A stretch of DNA of 64,000 bases from Blumeriella jaapii (GCA_009599575.1 VWND01000008.1:806001-870000); one strand, 5' to 3'. Positions 11,181 to 22,574 are shown, numbered from the stretch's first letter. Made by a program: numbers and translations. Notes: generated from the letters alone by a model not told the origin.

Positions 11181-12732
11181 ATGCAAATCCAGCACCTCCC
11201 CATTTCCGCCCTCCCAGCATGGTCCAAGCTCAACGCCGTGGACTTTCTCGACATTCACGTCCAAGATCTCGGACCCTCCAAGGGCTTCGGAGTCGTGACA
11301 TCGAGAGCGCTGAGTTCGAAGGCTACGTTCGACGTTCCGACGCTGCTTGTAGTGCCTAGTGAGCTGGTCTTAAGTAAGGAGGCCGTGGAAGAGTGGAGCA
11401 AGGTTGATGGGCATTTGAAGGAGCTCCTCGGAGTCGCGGGGGGGAAATCGACGAGGGGAGATGTCATGTTGTTTCTGTTGATGCAAATCACGATTGCGGC
11501 GAGACAACACGCTTTGAATCTTGGGGCGTCGAATCCATGGACCGAGTATGTCAGGATGCTGCCTGTGAGCATTCCCTTGCCAACGATGTGGAGTGAGGAG
11601 GAGAGGGTTATGCTTGTTGGGACTTCTCTGGAGGTAAGTGAAAGTCCGTCGCACGTCTTTGGCAGTCCCTGATAAAATTTCATTTAGACTGCTGTGTCTG
11701 CAAAATGCGCATCTCTGATGCAAGAATTTGAGGATCTTCGCGAAAAGACCGCCGAGATTGCCTGGTGTCAGAAGTGCTGGTGGGAGCAAGGCTCACTGAC
11801 ATGTCAAGACTGGTTCCTGCTCGATGCGTGGTATCGATCGCGTTGTCTTGAGATCCCGAACACCGGCGAGTCGATGATCCCTTGTGTTGACATGGTCAAC
11901 CATTCGGCTGATGCCAACTCATACTATGAACGAATGTCTGACAACAACATCGCACTACTCCTCCGACCGGACAGCGAACTTGTAGGGGGGTCCGAAGTAA
12001 CTATAAGTTACGGCTCCTCGAAGTCAGAGGCCGAGATGTTGTTCAGCTATGGCTTCGTAGACGAACAAAGCACGGCGAAAACCTTGACTTTGAACGTCGA
12101 CCCGTTCCCCGATGACCCACTTGGGAAGGCAAAAGCCGTGGCCTTCTCCAAGCCAAAGGTCGTAAGCATATTTGGAAAAGACAACATCGCGTGGAGAAGT
12201 CCCTTCCTTTACTTCATATGCCTAAACGAGGAAGACGGACTTGAGTTCAGAGTCTTGCAAGAGACTGATGGCTCACGTGGCCAGTTGAAAGTATTCTGGC
12301 AGGGGTCAGATGTAACAGATGCCACTGAAGACTTCGAGCTCCTCACCAGGAGCCATGAGTTAAGCGACGTGTTTAGGCTTCGAGTTGTTTCGTTGCTGCA
12401 AGACCGGATCCAGCAGCAGCTTGCAATTCTGCATGAAAGTGAAGATGTACTAGAGGCCTTCGCATCTATGCCATCTATTTCACAAGATCGCTACAAAAGT
12501 GCCATGAAGCTGAGAAGAAGCGAGACTTCATTGCTAGAGGCGGCGTTTGAATCGATGTGTCAAGAGGTAAGATCGAAAACGGATGGGTGGCATAGAGACT
12601 ATTCGTCAGCTAATACCTCTATAGAAGACACTGCTACTGGGGAGTGAGGTCGTCCTCAAATATCTTGGATCTACAGACAACGAGGATAGACCAGAACCAG
12701 AAGAGCCTAATGAAGATGATGACTTTTCCTGA
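11181..12732 (+). CDS. SET-domain protein lysine methyltransferase, Rubisco-LSMT/SETD3-SETD6 type
   Basis: Predicted lysine methyltransferase of the split-SET class that contains fungal Rkm enzymes and SETD6; the substrate is not predictable. Exons 11181-11633, 11688-12566, 12625-12732 (introns 54 and 58 bases) give 479 residues. The N-terminal SET piece is DLGPSKGFGVVTSRAL; the inserted helical region follows; the cofactor/substrate core is SMIPCVDMVNHSADANSYY (NHS motif) and VTISYGSSKSEAEMLFSYGF. The C-terminal half fits the Rubs-subs-bind helical domain. The last exon ends in an acidic tail EEPNEDDDFS. ATG 11181 is preferred since the alternative at 11049 only adds low-complexity sequence. 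Confidence 0.88.
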
Positions 12733-14170
12733 TAGGTGGCCAAGCCCCAGTCCGTGTGAGGGTTGACAGCTTGCTAGATCGCGAATTGGAATTTTCCCAT
12801 CCAAGTTTGCACGGGAATGTACCTAGGCTAGACAATACCACGACCGTGCTTCTACAAGCCGCAACCTGTTCGTTCTCGGTCATTTCATATCCGAGGAGAC
12901 CTCGACCTCGAAGGAAGCAAAGGATCTTCGACGATGCCCAGGGATATCACATACGCGAGACGACGATCTGGCAGAAGGTCGGAAGTTCGACATCCTGACC
13001 CGGCAGGGCTTCGAGAGCACCCACAGGCTCAAGCATGTCGCTTCTACCTTCGACCAGGTTCTGTTTAACCTTTCCACCACTTCTTGACTGCTTACCATTG
13101 TGCTGTACAGACTTATCACCTGCATCAACTGATAGAGTTTCCCATACCTCGGGGCTTATCTTTCCCCGCATTTGAACGGGCACGCCAGCCGACATCGTGA
13201 AGTAGAGAATTGCAAATGCGATGCGGTTCACGGCCTGGCACTACTACTGTACGTCTCAGCGTGGACGATGATGGCACCAAGTACGAATCACAACACCGAA
13301 AGGGGCGCGAGCCACAATCGTGGCAACACTATCAGGACTATTGCGGTCGCGCCAATGAGAGATCACCATCAGGACATGTCGCCTTTCTTCGCGCTCTGTA
13401 GCGATTTTGCTCACAAGATCTCGGCATCGACGCCGCAATCCAGATCAAGGCTAACGTCTTCGGGCCACGCCCAATCTAATGCGATACCCCTCTGCCGTGC
13501 AGCTGCCGCGAATAGACTTTTTTCTGCGGAGTTCAGACTCACTGACTGACTGCCAATGTGTGGGGTCGGAAGTCGACGGAACTGCGGTCGTTGTGGTCCA
13601 TTCTCCTTGCCCCTATACCTTCAAATCATCTCGCATGAGGAGCTGCTCAAGTGGTATCGTCTCGTAAGTGGTATGATATGTATCATTACCGATGCTGCTG
13701 CCGACTAGACTGGGTGTCTGCATGATCTGAGGAGAGCAAGAGAATTGCAACGGTACGCTGGCGGGCCAGTCGATCATCCCGGTCGGTCGGTCATTCAAGC
13801 CTCTTCCATTGTCCCCAGGACATGGCTCCGAGCTGCCCCCACCTTCTTGCAGACCACAGTAGCGGTTACATGGTACTTCGTTATCCCAGTCTTCCCCACA
13901 CCTTTCTCTCGTCCTAGTACTTTTTCTCTCCATCGACAACCTACCCGACGTGGATAACGAGGAATACTGCGCTCGATCTTCCCGCCACAAACGCTCCCGG
14001 GAGCAACCAAAGAAGTACATTCTCGCTTTACGACTTTGGCTACAAACGACCCATAGGACAGGATCGCAGTCTCTACCCACCAGCTGCAGCTCAACAGACA
14101 GACTCGAGAAGCCGAGGCGAACACATGCAGCAACGTCTGAATCCGAACGAAGCACCTGCACGTCGCCAAC
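12733..14170. other. Intergenic, presumed promoter and leader of the FacB gene
   Basis: About 1.4 kb. A minus-strand frame at 12947-13231 has no recognisable motif and I do not call it. Two long minus-strand frames at 13613-14161 and 13795-14826 overlap the FacB 5' end and look like non-coding shadows. Several short upstream ATGs precede 14171. Confidence 0.5.
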
Positions 14171-16947
14171 ATGCCTGGAATATTACCCATGAAGGTGATA
14201 CAGGTGGGGTCCAGCTCGCAGAGTCGAATCGCCCAGGCTTGCGATCGGTGTCGTAGCAAGAAGATACGATGCGATGGAATTCGACCTTGCTGTTCGCAAT
14301 GCGCGAATGTTGGCTTTGAGTGCAAGACTAGCGACAAGCTTAGCCGACGAGCATTTCCACGTGGATATACCGAGTCGTTGGAAGAGAGGGTACGTGCGTT
14401 GGAAGGGGAAATACGGGGTTTGAAGGACTTGTTGGATGAAAAGGACGAGAAGATCGAAATGCTGTCGAAAATGCATTCGAATCGACGACCGTCAATGTCC
14501 AGCTCGCCAGCCTTCGATAAGAGAGAACTCGTCGCAACGAAAGACGATGTCTTTCGTGTCCAAGCATCTCCGATGCTGCTAGAGGCCGAGCATTCTGACT
14601 CGTACTTGATGGGTGCCTCGAGTGGTAGAGCTTTCGTCGGTAGGTCAAGTGAGAATGGAAATGTTCGCAGAAGCTGATTACTTGTAGACGCCTTCAAGCG
14701 CCGGTTCCAGGAAAGTGGAAAATCGCTTGCCGGGTTGAATATGGATGCTTTCTTGACCGCCCAAAATGATTCGACTACTGTTTGCCAAAGCACTAAATCG
14801 AATGCCACGAGTGCGCCTCCACGCATGTTTTCTGATCGATGTGTGAATGTGTTTTTTCAGGAGTGGGCACCTCTATTCCCAATCCTACACCGGCCAACCT
14901 TTCTTTGCTCATACGAGGAATACATGTCGAACCCGGGGCATGTGACGGATTCCCAAAGATTGGCTCAGTTGCATCTTGTCTTTAGCATTGCTGGCGCCTC
15001 GTCCTCGAGCGATGTCCTGGACAAGGAAAACATCGCGCTTTGTGGAGATGAGTGGCGACAGCATCTCGAGTCTGTGTTGATGGACAATACTCTTGGCACG
15101 CTTCAATGTCTAATCCTTGCTCTGATATACTGCATCAAGAAAGGCGACTACCTACGTCTCCAGCATTACAAGGGAATTGCCGTGGGATTGTCACACCGGC
15201 TTGGCTTACACCAAAGCCAGAACAGATTCTCACTTGGCGCCCTTACCATCGAAACGAGAAAGAAGGTATTCTGGACTTTGTATACTGTAGACTGGTAATT
15301 TCTAATCGCCTACGATTGCAAGCAAAGCTAACATTCACAGTTTTGCCGCTGTGCTTGGGCTTCCGAAACTTCTAAAAGAGGAAGATATCCATGCAGAATA
15401 TCCATTGGACACGGACGATGAGTATGTCACCGAGAAAGGCTGTCAATCAACACTCCCTGGCGAGTCAACCAAAATCTCGAGCGCGTTAGCCCTATTCCGT
15501 GTCTCTCGTATCTTGTCCAAGGTCTTGGACCGGAATTATCCCGCTGCAGCCACCCACGATGTTTCCCTCCAAGCTCTCCTTGCTCTTGAGGGAGAGTTGA
15601 CTCAATGGTTCGACCAACTGCCGGTACATTTGAAGCTCACTTTTGTTCAAGACAAGCCTTCAGCAGACGTGACAGGAAGTCGTTCTGCTCTCCTAGTAAG
15701 CGCACCTGGCTGTACATTTTCACTGTACCCCTACTAAATTTCAGCAGTCTCTTGCGTATTACTACATCCGCTCTCTAATCCATCGTCCGGTCGTTGGCTC
15801 AACACTGGGTAAAAAATCATCACCATCCGTCATCTCGCTTGCAGACTCCAGCAAGCACATCATTCAGATTGTCCAACTGTTAATGGATAGAAACATGACA
15901 TTCTCCTTCTGCCTGAACAAGAATGAGATACTCATACTGTGTGGACTGAGTATTCTCTATCAAGGGCTTGAACTCAAGCAGGAAGGCAAGCTCATGAAAG
16001 ACGGTCAACGTCTGGTAGCTACCGTGATACAAATCCTTGAAAAAGCGGATTCACCTGGTGCAGCCGATTTCAAGAAACTCAGTACTTTAATGACACCGGA
16101 TCTCCCCGCCATAAACCTTTCTGACCATAGTCCGCATGCTACGAGCACATCAATTTCAAAGTCCGCTCCTTCGCCGTCAGCTTCCGGACAGCAAGCCCGA
16201 CCTCAAATCTACCACCACGCAAATCCAGGCATGAGCGAGAGTGACATCCTCTCCCAACAGCTCCGCCGCGTAAGCGTCCCCAGCCTCAGCCCGTGCTATG
16301 AGCCTCCCCACGGCCGCAGCTCCTTTGACTCGGCTCGCTCCGAGCCCCTCGTGTTCAAACGCGAGTACCAACACTCTGCATCGCAATTCCCACCTCCGTA
16401 TTCGAAACCCAGATCCCGCAGCCACGACAAGCCGCCGAACCTCGACTACCTCTCGCTAAGCAACACTCCTGTCACGTCGCAACCACACTCACCCGTCCAA
16501 GCACGCTCTCACCTCCCACACGCAAGCGGCCACACACCCATCTTTACAGACCCCGTCTTCGCGGCAAACAAGCAGCAGCCCTCGGGCGTCTCGGTCTCCG
16601 AGTGGGAAACCCTTCTCAGCGCTATCGATGGCGGCCACCCGAATCTCTACGACGCTATCTATGGAGGCTCTGCGCCGGTCGTCGATCAGCCGCCATCCAA
16701 CTACGGAGACTGGTCGCCCGAATCGCGATGGGACATGGCCGCCTTGAGCATGAGTGACTTTGGCCCCGCCGCGCCGGGAGCCGCAAGGAGCGTGCTAAGC
16801 TCTAGCGAGGAGAGCCTGAGTTCGGGGGAGGATCTCTCGACAAGCGAGTTCGGAGGTCTAGGGGGGAAGCAAGACTACAGCCATCAGATGATGGGCGGTG
16901 CTGAGCACTCGCTGCTGGAAGGGCTGAGCGCTTCGCTTGGTCTGTGA
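14171..16947 (+). CDS. facB: FacB/Cat8-type Zn2Cys6 activator of acetate utilisation
   Basis: Nuclear transcription factor that in Aspergillus and Neurospora (FacB/ACU-15) activates acetyl-CoA synthetase, glyoxylate-cycle and gluconeogenic genes; the yeast relative is Cat8. Exons 14171-14639, 14688-15294, 15341-15695, 15745-16947 (introns 48, 46, 49) give 877 residues. Zinc-cluster cysteines are at 24, 27, 34, 41, 44 and 51 ([16 protein letters not shown]), followed by [20 protein letters not shown] and a coiled coil to about residue 100 ([15 protein letters not shown]). The fungal-specific middle-homology region spans roughly 230-640, including HRLGLHQ and [13 protein letters not shown] formed across intron 2. 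The last 270 residues are Ser/Pro-rich with acidic patches, a likely activation domain. The start [13 protein letters not shown] is as I recall for the family. Confidence 0.93.
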
Positions 16948-18166
16948 GGCAGATTGTACGGTATGGGCTTGGGGTCTGGGTTGCGGCGCTTTCACGATGG
17001 AGCGCATGTCCTCTGGTGTTTGGGGGGGGGGGGGGGGGCGGCTGGTCTGCGAGGTGCTACTACTACTTACTGCACGAGCGGTGTTAGCCGGGCTCACGAT
17101 TCTTCCTTGCGGTCTTGGACAGGCGCCCGGGGCGAATGTTGCTTCTCCTCTTGTACTGTATCTTCCCTCGTGTCGTTTAGAGCATGTACAGTACAAACAT
17201 ACAGCACATACAGTACAGTCGAAAGTGCACACGCGCCCAAGTGGCGCATGTACAGTATCACATCCCGCGAACCCGTCTTCTACCACACATACACACATAC
17301 ACACACACATACACACACACATACACACATACATACAGTACACCGTACTTCTCCAGAGCAACCGAGTCTTTGGTTGCCCATCGGCAGCACATACTTATTG
17401 TACAGCACCTTGAAAACCAAGACGTGCAACATGTCACGCCTGAGAGGTACGGAAAAAAAAAGCAAAGTACAGTACTGTACTGTAACCCTCTCCTTAGCGC
17501 CGAGCGCAAGACTCCATACTCCAGAACGAACATTTTCGCTTAATAATGGTGGTTTCGCTCCTCGAACCGAAGCGAGCCGAACCGAAGCGAAGCGAGCACT
17601 TGTCGTGTGCGGCATGACGACACCATGTTACTGTATAGTACATAATGTAGATCAACGGTGCGCGGGTTCCAAACATGCCCGAGGTCGTGTCTGTACTACA
17701 GAACAGAAGAGAAGAGAACAGAACAGAACAGTAGAGTAGAGTAGAGTAGCGACCCCTCTAATTCCCACAGTCGCCAGCCTCTGCTTTCCTCGACATCGCT
17801 TGTCTCCTCGCGACTACCCTCTCGCGTTGCGGTGTTTAAAGCATTGTTGCGTCTTCCCCTCTGCACCTTTCCCCCGCGCACTCTCTCTCTCTCTTGCATC
17901 CCTAGTCTTCACACAACCACAACACCACCACCACCACCACCACCAACAACAACAATACCAACTCCTCAGCACTGCGACCTCGGCTCGCCGCCACAGCAGT
18001 AGCCACTACTACTACAGGTCTCACGTCCAGGCTCGGGCTCAGGCTCAGGCTCTACTTGTCCAGTCGACGTCCCCCGCAAATCCAAGCCTGCACGCCAGCT
18101 GGTCCGGAGGTACTCGGTCGCGAGAGACTCGCAGCATTGCGCAGAGAAGTCGAAGCGGAGAAGAGC
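16948..18166. other. Intergenic, microsatellite- and motif-rich
   Basis: About 1.2 kb with a G17 run (17022-17038), an ACAC/ACAT microsatellite (17284-17338), repeated GTACAGTA elements (17187-17218, 17466-17482), GAACAGAA/GTAGA runs (17700-17748), and pyrimidine-rich DNA up to the next start. The 181-codon plus frame at 17800-18345 is low complexity (His and Gln runs) and overlaps the next gene in another frame. Confidence 0.6.
17284..17338. repeat. ACAC/ACAT microsatellite
   Basis: Uninterrupted alternation of ACACAC and ACATAC units on the plus strand. Confidence 0.9.
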
Positions 18167-18575
18167 ATGTTGCCAAACACCAACCTCATGGCGCGCGTGC
18201 TCCGGCGGTACTGACTTGCCCCCTCCCCTTCTCCCCGTCTACATCCCTTGGCTTAGCGTGTCCCCCCCTCTCCACCCCGCTGACTATCAACACAGCGTCC
18301 CCGCCGCCCCAGCACGCACCCTCACGACGTCCTCCCGGCTCTTGAAGTGGGAAGGCAGGCAGCCGGAGGAGAACACGGTGAGGGAGGGCGACAAGCACAA
18401 CGTGCAGCACGATGCCAGCAGAGAGGGCAAGGCCGAGCGCGCGAAGCCCGGCGAGAACGCAAGTCGGGGTACGAGCGAGAGGGCCGGGGAGAGCCAGGAG
18501 AAGGCCAAGAAGGAGTATCCCGAGGCCCCCGACCCGGCGATTGGAATGCAGGATGAGAGGGGTGGGAAGGACTGA
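18167..18575 (+). CDS. Small conserved-looking protein with predicted mitochondrial presequence
   Basis: Not assigned to a named family. Exons 18167-18207 and 18296-18575 (intron 88 bases with a CTGAC branch site and CACAG acceptor) encode 106 residues. The N-terminus MLPNTNLMARVLRRV... is rich in Arg, Ala and Leu and lacks acids until about residue 30, as in a matrix-targeting presequence, followed by SSRLLKWEG. The remainder is highly charged and devoid of hydrophobic segments (GDKHNVQHDASREGKAE, then QEKAKKEYPEAPDP and a C-terminal GMQDERGGKD). It resembles the many small hydrophilic mitochondrial proteins of Pezizomycotina. The splice is inferred from frame and signal quality; without it the second exon has no ATG near the presequence. 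Confidence 0.68.
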
Positions 18576-18933
18576 TTTGGAGGAGGGTAGTGCTCAGCCT
18601 GAGTGAGAGTCTCGGATTGTGTTGGGTTTTTGATGTCTTTCACGTCGAACGGAATTCGCGGTGTCTTGGGATGTGCGCGTGAGCTGATCGTGAAGGGCGG
18701 TGCGCTCAGAGGAAGTGAAAATGTCGCGGATATCCGGGAAGACGGACAATGAAGTGCGGAAAGATGAAATTTTGGTACAAGAGAGTTGACCGAGAGCCTC
18801 TACATTGGAGGCACCACACTTACTACAATCAAGAGATCCTCAACGTAAAGATTGGTTCCTTCAAGGTGGATCCGAAACGCCGGTGCTATGCTCCGTACCG
18901 AGAACGCCATGCTTGTATAACCTTGGCTTGTGT
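18576..18933. other. Intergenic between convergent genes
   Basis: Convergent 3' ends of the small mitochondrial protein gene (plus) and the YchF gene (minus). About 360 bases, no motif seen. Confidence 0.5.
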
Positions 18934-20353
18934 TTATGCTCTGCCGACTTTGAAAGAAAGAATCTGTAGGCGTTAGCTCTCTCTGGCTCCGACTTCCTCA
19001 CAGATAGGGAGACAAACATCATTCTTCCCGACCGAGACAATGTCATCCTCTGCCACCCTCACGCCCCCAGCACCCTCCACATACGCCAACGGCGCGTCCC
19101 CGATGACCTTCCTCGCACACTCCGCGACGGTCGTGTTCTTCTTCACCAGGACGCAGTCCCTGAACACGGGCGCATTCGCTCCGCCCCCTGCGCCGAAACT
19201 CGAGATGCTCTTGACGGGGAAGACCGGGACGAGCCCTAGCAACTCGGCAGCGCGGGAGAGTACCTGCACGACGCCTGTCGAGCCGAAGCGGTACAGCACC
19301 ATGTCCTTGAGGTTTTCGATGCGATTCTTGAGTTTCTCATCCAGCTCCTTCAAGCCCCCACCTTCGGGGTCGCCGTCCGAGATCAGATCCTCCCTCGTAT
19401 CGACAAACTCGCTTCCTTCCGTGTACTTGATGAACCCCTGCTTCGCGAGTTTCCTCAAGAAGACCTCAGAGATGGCCGAACAGAGCACAATGCTAGACGG
19501 ATCCTGCATCTTGGATATCTTGCTGATGTTCTTGTCGGCATCCGCGTGATCAATCTTGTTCAGCGCAATGACCGTCGGGAACTTCTCGTCGGTGAAGGCA
19601 TTCACAACCTTCTCAACCGTCTCATCGCTCCAGTGCTCGAGCGGCTCCTTCAGCGCCAGCCTGTCCAGCGTCCTCGCCACCACCACACTCGTGGACCCGT
19701 ACCGAGAACTGGCCTTGCAGTGTCTCGACGGCCGTGGCTTTGACCGCGATGTGACGCCGTTTGAGGGATCCCCACTTCTTCATCAGGTTCCCGAGAATCC
19801 ACTGGACGATCTCGGAGCGCAGCCACACGATGTCTGCAGACGGGTCGTAGCCGCGAGTTGCTTTTCCCTCGGCGTCCGTGGTGCCGGAGACGTCGACGAC
19901 GTGCACCAGGGCGTCGGCGTGGCGCAAATCATCCAGGAATTTGTTGCCCAGTCCTCTCCCTTCGTGAGCGCCGGGCACGAGCCCGGCCACATCGAGGAGC
20001 TCGATGGGAACGGAGCGGCGTCCGTCGACGCAGGCGCCGTAGTTCGGTTTACATCTGTCCTGCAGCCCGAATCTGGCGCATGCGCAGTCGATTTGCAGAT
20101 ACCCGATGGCGCGTTGGGGGTCGATGGTGGTGAACCTGGCCAGTGAATTTAGCACCTTCTGCATGCGTAGAGAAAGCCGGATCTTACGGGAAGTTTCCTG
20201 TCGTGTGTGAGCGCAAATCCCATCCTGAAGATTCTCCTCGCTGAGAGCTGTTCACCTACCCACTTTGGCAGAAGAGTCGGTCAAGCTGTTCAGCGTGGTA
20301 CTCTTGCCGCTCGAGGGTTTGCCGACTAATCCTATCAAGGGGTCCCGAGGCAT
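18934..20353 (-). CDS. YchF/Obg-like GTPase with TGS domain, frame broken near 19702
   Basis: Cytosolic TRAFAC-class P-loop NTPase of the YchF/OLA1 branch, associated with ribosomes. Exons: 20353-20260, a 10-nt exon 20197-20188, 20135-19018, and 18963-18934. The P-loop is GKPSSGKST (residues 11-19); the 10-nt exon is needed to build [15 protein letters not shown]; then [14 protein letters not shown] and ALNKIDH (NKxD position), and a C-terminal TGS domain ([17 protein letters not shown]). The last splice gives [11 protein letters not shown] and a stop, replacing a read-through tail. Between LQGQFS and [13 protein letters not shown] the frame changes at 19701-19703 with no room for an intron; restoring two bases (or removing one) makes about 417 codons. 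Either an assembly indel or a real lesion. Confidence 0.85.
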
Positions 20354-21346
20354 CGTGAGGGCGGTGCTGAGGAACTGTGGTCCATTGGACGGTGATGGGG
20401 GGTTTCGTGGTTGCGTCTTGGTGGACAAGAAATTTCGTAAGTGGTGATCAGGTGTGCGGCGGTCGGGTCGATGGGTTTATCCGACCGCGCACGTTTGCAG
20501 GTTGTCGAACTTTCGATGGATCTACAGATTGTTTACACAGTACAGTACAGTACCTTGAGGAGACTGCTTCTATGGGACATTGAGCTCTTGACGCAAGGTC
20601 GCTGGGAGTTTCGGCTTCGCTCTGAAGCTTCGAGAACGTACTGTATGGTACCTGCGTGTTTGCCTCTTGTTGGACATTCGATAATTCCATCGACCAGCGA
20701 GCAAGCTCACACGTTCTACTGTACTGCACATCCTGTACTACTTTACCCCTTCTCCCCCTCCCCGGTCTGAGGGTTAAGTTTTCGGGCTTGTTCTGCGCCA
20801 CACGTTTATCGTTCGTGGGGAAAAGGTGGTGATTGTATCATGTTCAGGCGATATCTTCAGACGCCACCCGCAGTTCTCACAATGACATGGTCAAATTACA
20901 CAAGAGTCGTGCGATTCATAGGGTTGGGTATCAAAGCATCGTGATTCTTAATTAGATTAACAGGCCGTTCAATCCTCCCAGTCCAGTCCCCAAAGCCACA
21001 CTCCTTGGAGATGCAAGCTTCAAAACCGAAGAGGAGAAAGCGTTGCTGCAAAGGAAAACCCCGACGACGACGAGGGAGACGTATCCAGCCCACTCAGTGT
21101 ACAGTATCCATGATCGGCCGATGCTCCCCCAGCTGCGCATCTCGCGACATCCGTCTTGGCTGCACCTGACCGCAGTCGAGTCCCACCCTCGAGATGCCGA
21201 GCATGCCGCGCGCCAAGAGAGCATCGTACGAGGAGAAGCAAGGTAAGCGCCGGGTGTGAAAGGGTCGAGAGCGAAGAGTGTGGGAGGCGGTCTTCGGCGA
21301 GGTCAAGTCGTTGGTCGGCGTGGAGGAAATCATGAGGAGAGTGCGC
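20354..21346. other. Intergenic, about 1 kb
   Basis: Upstream of YchF and downstream of pmp3. Holds CAGTACAGTACAGTAC at 20539-20554 and CTACTGTACTGCAC near 20716. No gene supported. Confidence 0.55.
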
Positions 21347-21774
21347 CTAGTACTTGAGAATGATGTAGCTGGGTTGAAAGTCAGAAGTAGCCCATATCGA
21401 CGACCGTGTTGCGGGAAATGCGCCCGAGACCGGGTATCCTCATGACGAGGGTGGGATGGAGGGGCAGCATCGCAAAGGAGCGGGAAGGGGACGTACAGAG
21501 CGTGGATGATACCAGGAATGTAACCGAGAATCGTCAACAGGATGTTGATGAGGAAATCCGCACCGCAGCCTCGCTACGCAGCCGTTAGTCGGGGAGAACG
21601 TCGTTACACGGCTGATGGGGCTTATTTACCTCGAGGAAGACACCAAGAGGAGGGAGGACGATGGCGAGAATGATCTTGCAGATATCGCTGGGGGGAGAGT
21701 TAGCTTGCAGAGCAAGAACGCGATTGAGGCACGCCGGATGCCACGGGGTTGACGTGCCTTGCAGTGAACGCCAT
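21347..21774 (-). CDS. PMP3: Plasma membrane proteolipid Pmp3
   Basis: Small two-helix plasma-membrane proteolipid (Pmp3/UPF0057) that modulates membrane potential and cation sensitivity; expression is usually stress-linked. Exons 21774-21758 (17 nt), 21687-21630, 21573-21497, 21368-21347; 57 residues. Signature SDICKIILAIVLPPLGVFLE, then RGCGADFLINILLTILGYIP and the end LYIILKY. Intron 1 (21757-21688) starts with GCACGT after AAG, so it is a GC-AG intron; no GT donor keeps MAFTASDI. Introns 2 and 3 are GT-AG (56 and 128 bases). The family length is 50-60 residues, so the model is complete. Confidence 0.95.
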
Positions 21775-21959
21775 TTTGTCGATGGGCTTGGTGTGGATGG
21801 GTAGAAGGTACGAGCTGTGTATGTGTGATGGGATTGATGATGGATGCGCGAATAGCTTGTCGATTGAGTGATTGATTGCTTGGTTGATTGGTTGGTTGTG
21901 GTTGGTGAAGAGAGGAGGAGGAAGAGGAAGGCTGAGAAAGGGCAGGTCTTCGCTCTTTT

Positions 21960-21976
21960 GTATTTAAGCCGCCAAT
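21960..21976 (-). promoter_or_regulatory. Putative TATA-like and inverted CCAAT elements of pmp3
   Basis: Minus strand reads ATTGG (complement of CCAAT at 21972-21976) followed by CTTAAATAC (21968-21960), about 190 bases upstream of ATG. Suggestive only. Confidence 0.3.
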
Positions 21977-22088
21977 ACCGGGGCCCGGCTATGTGGCTAT
22001 GTATGACGTGGTGGTGCGGACTCCGATCATTCGATTGATCGAGCATCGGCCTGACGATGATGACACAGCAAGTGAGCACCTGATCCTG

Positions 22089-22140
22089 GCTGGGGCTGGG
22101 GCTGGGGCTGGGGCTGGGACTGGGACTGGACCGGGACGGG
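22089..22140 (+). repeat. GGGGCT tandem array, G-quadruplex candidate
   Basis: Five GGGG/GGG runs separated by CT, then three more GGG runs separated by ACT or A. It lies about 315-365 bases upstream of the pmp3 start codon, G-rich on the strand opposite to the gene. Confidence 0.75.
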
Positions 22141-22507
22141 GCCTGGGCCACAACTTTTACGCACCATGTATTTAGTCATGAAGCGGCTGCGATGGCTTCC
22201 CGAGATACATACCACATACATACAGTACTGTACAGTACAGTACTGTACATGCCGCACGTACTGCACACACAGTCAGTACAGTACATATGTACTGTACCCT
22301 CGGTCTCGCGAACCCAGTTTCACCATCGACCTACCATCGCCATTTCTCTCTCGGACCTTGTTAGTTCCTGACCCCAAGGAACTGCCGACAGATTCTTCCT
22401 CTTCCAACGAATCCTCGGGGCCCGCGACGGGCTACACACGCAAGAAGCCGATGTTCCATAATTAGCAGAAGCCTGCTTGGACAGTACAGTCAGTAAGTCA
22501 GTACTTA

Positions 22508-22574
22508 CTACTGACTTCTTGCTACTGACTTCTTACTACTGACTTCTTGCTACTGACTTCTTGCTACTGACTTA
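22508..22574. repeat. 14-bp tandem repeat, about 4.8 copies
   Basis: Unit CTACTGACTTCTTG repeats at 22508, 22522, 22536, 22550 and (partial) 22564, with one G/A change. It is flanked by GTCAGTA and GTACAGTAC motifs. Confidence 0.85.

Noticed and set aside
12947..13231. 94-codon minus-strand frame
   Set aside because: No recognisable domain, no supported splice extension; kept only as a remark in the intergenic entry.
13795..14826. 343-codon minus-strand open frame
   Set aside because: Lies opposite the FacB first exon and leader, has no family motif, and is explained as a shadow of that gene.
17800..18345. 181-codon plus frame with His, Gln and Ser runs
   Set aside because: Low complexity, starts in pyrimidine-rich DNA and overlaps the spliced small mitochondrial protein gene in another phase.
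22508..22574. Regular short repeats resembling a CRISPR array
   Set aside because: The copies abut without spacers, and the genome is eukaryotic.
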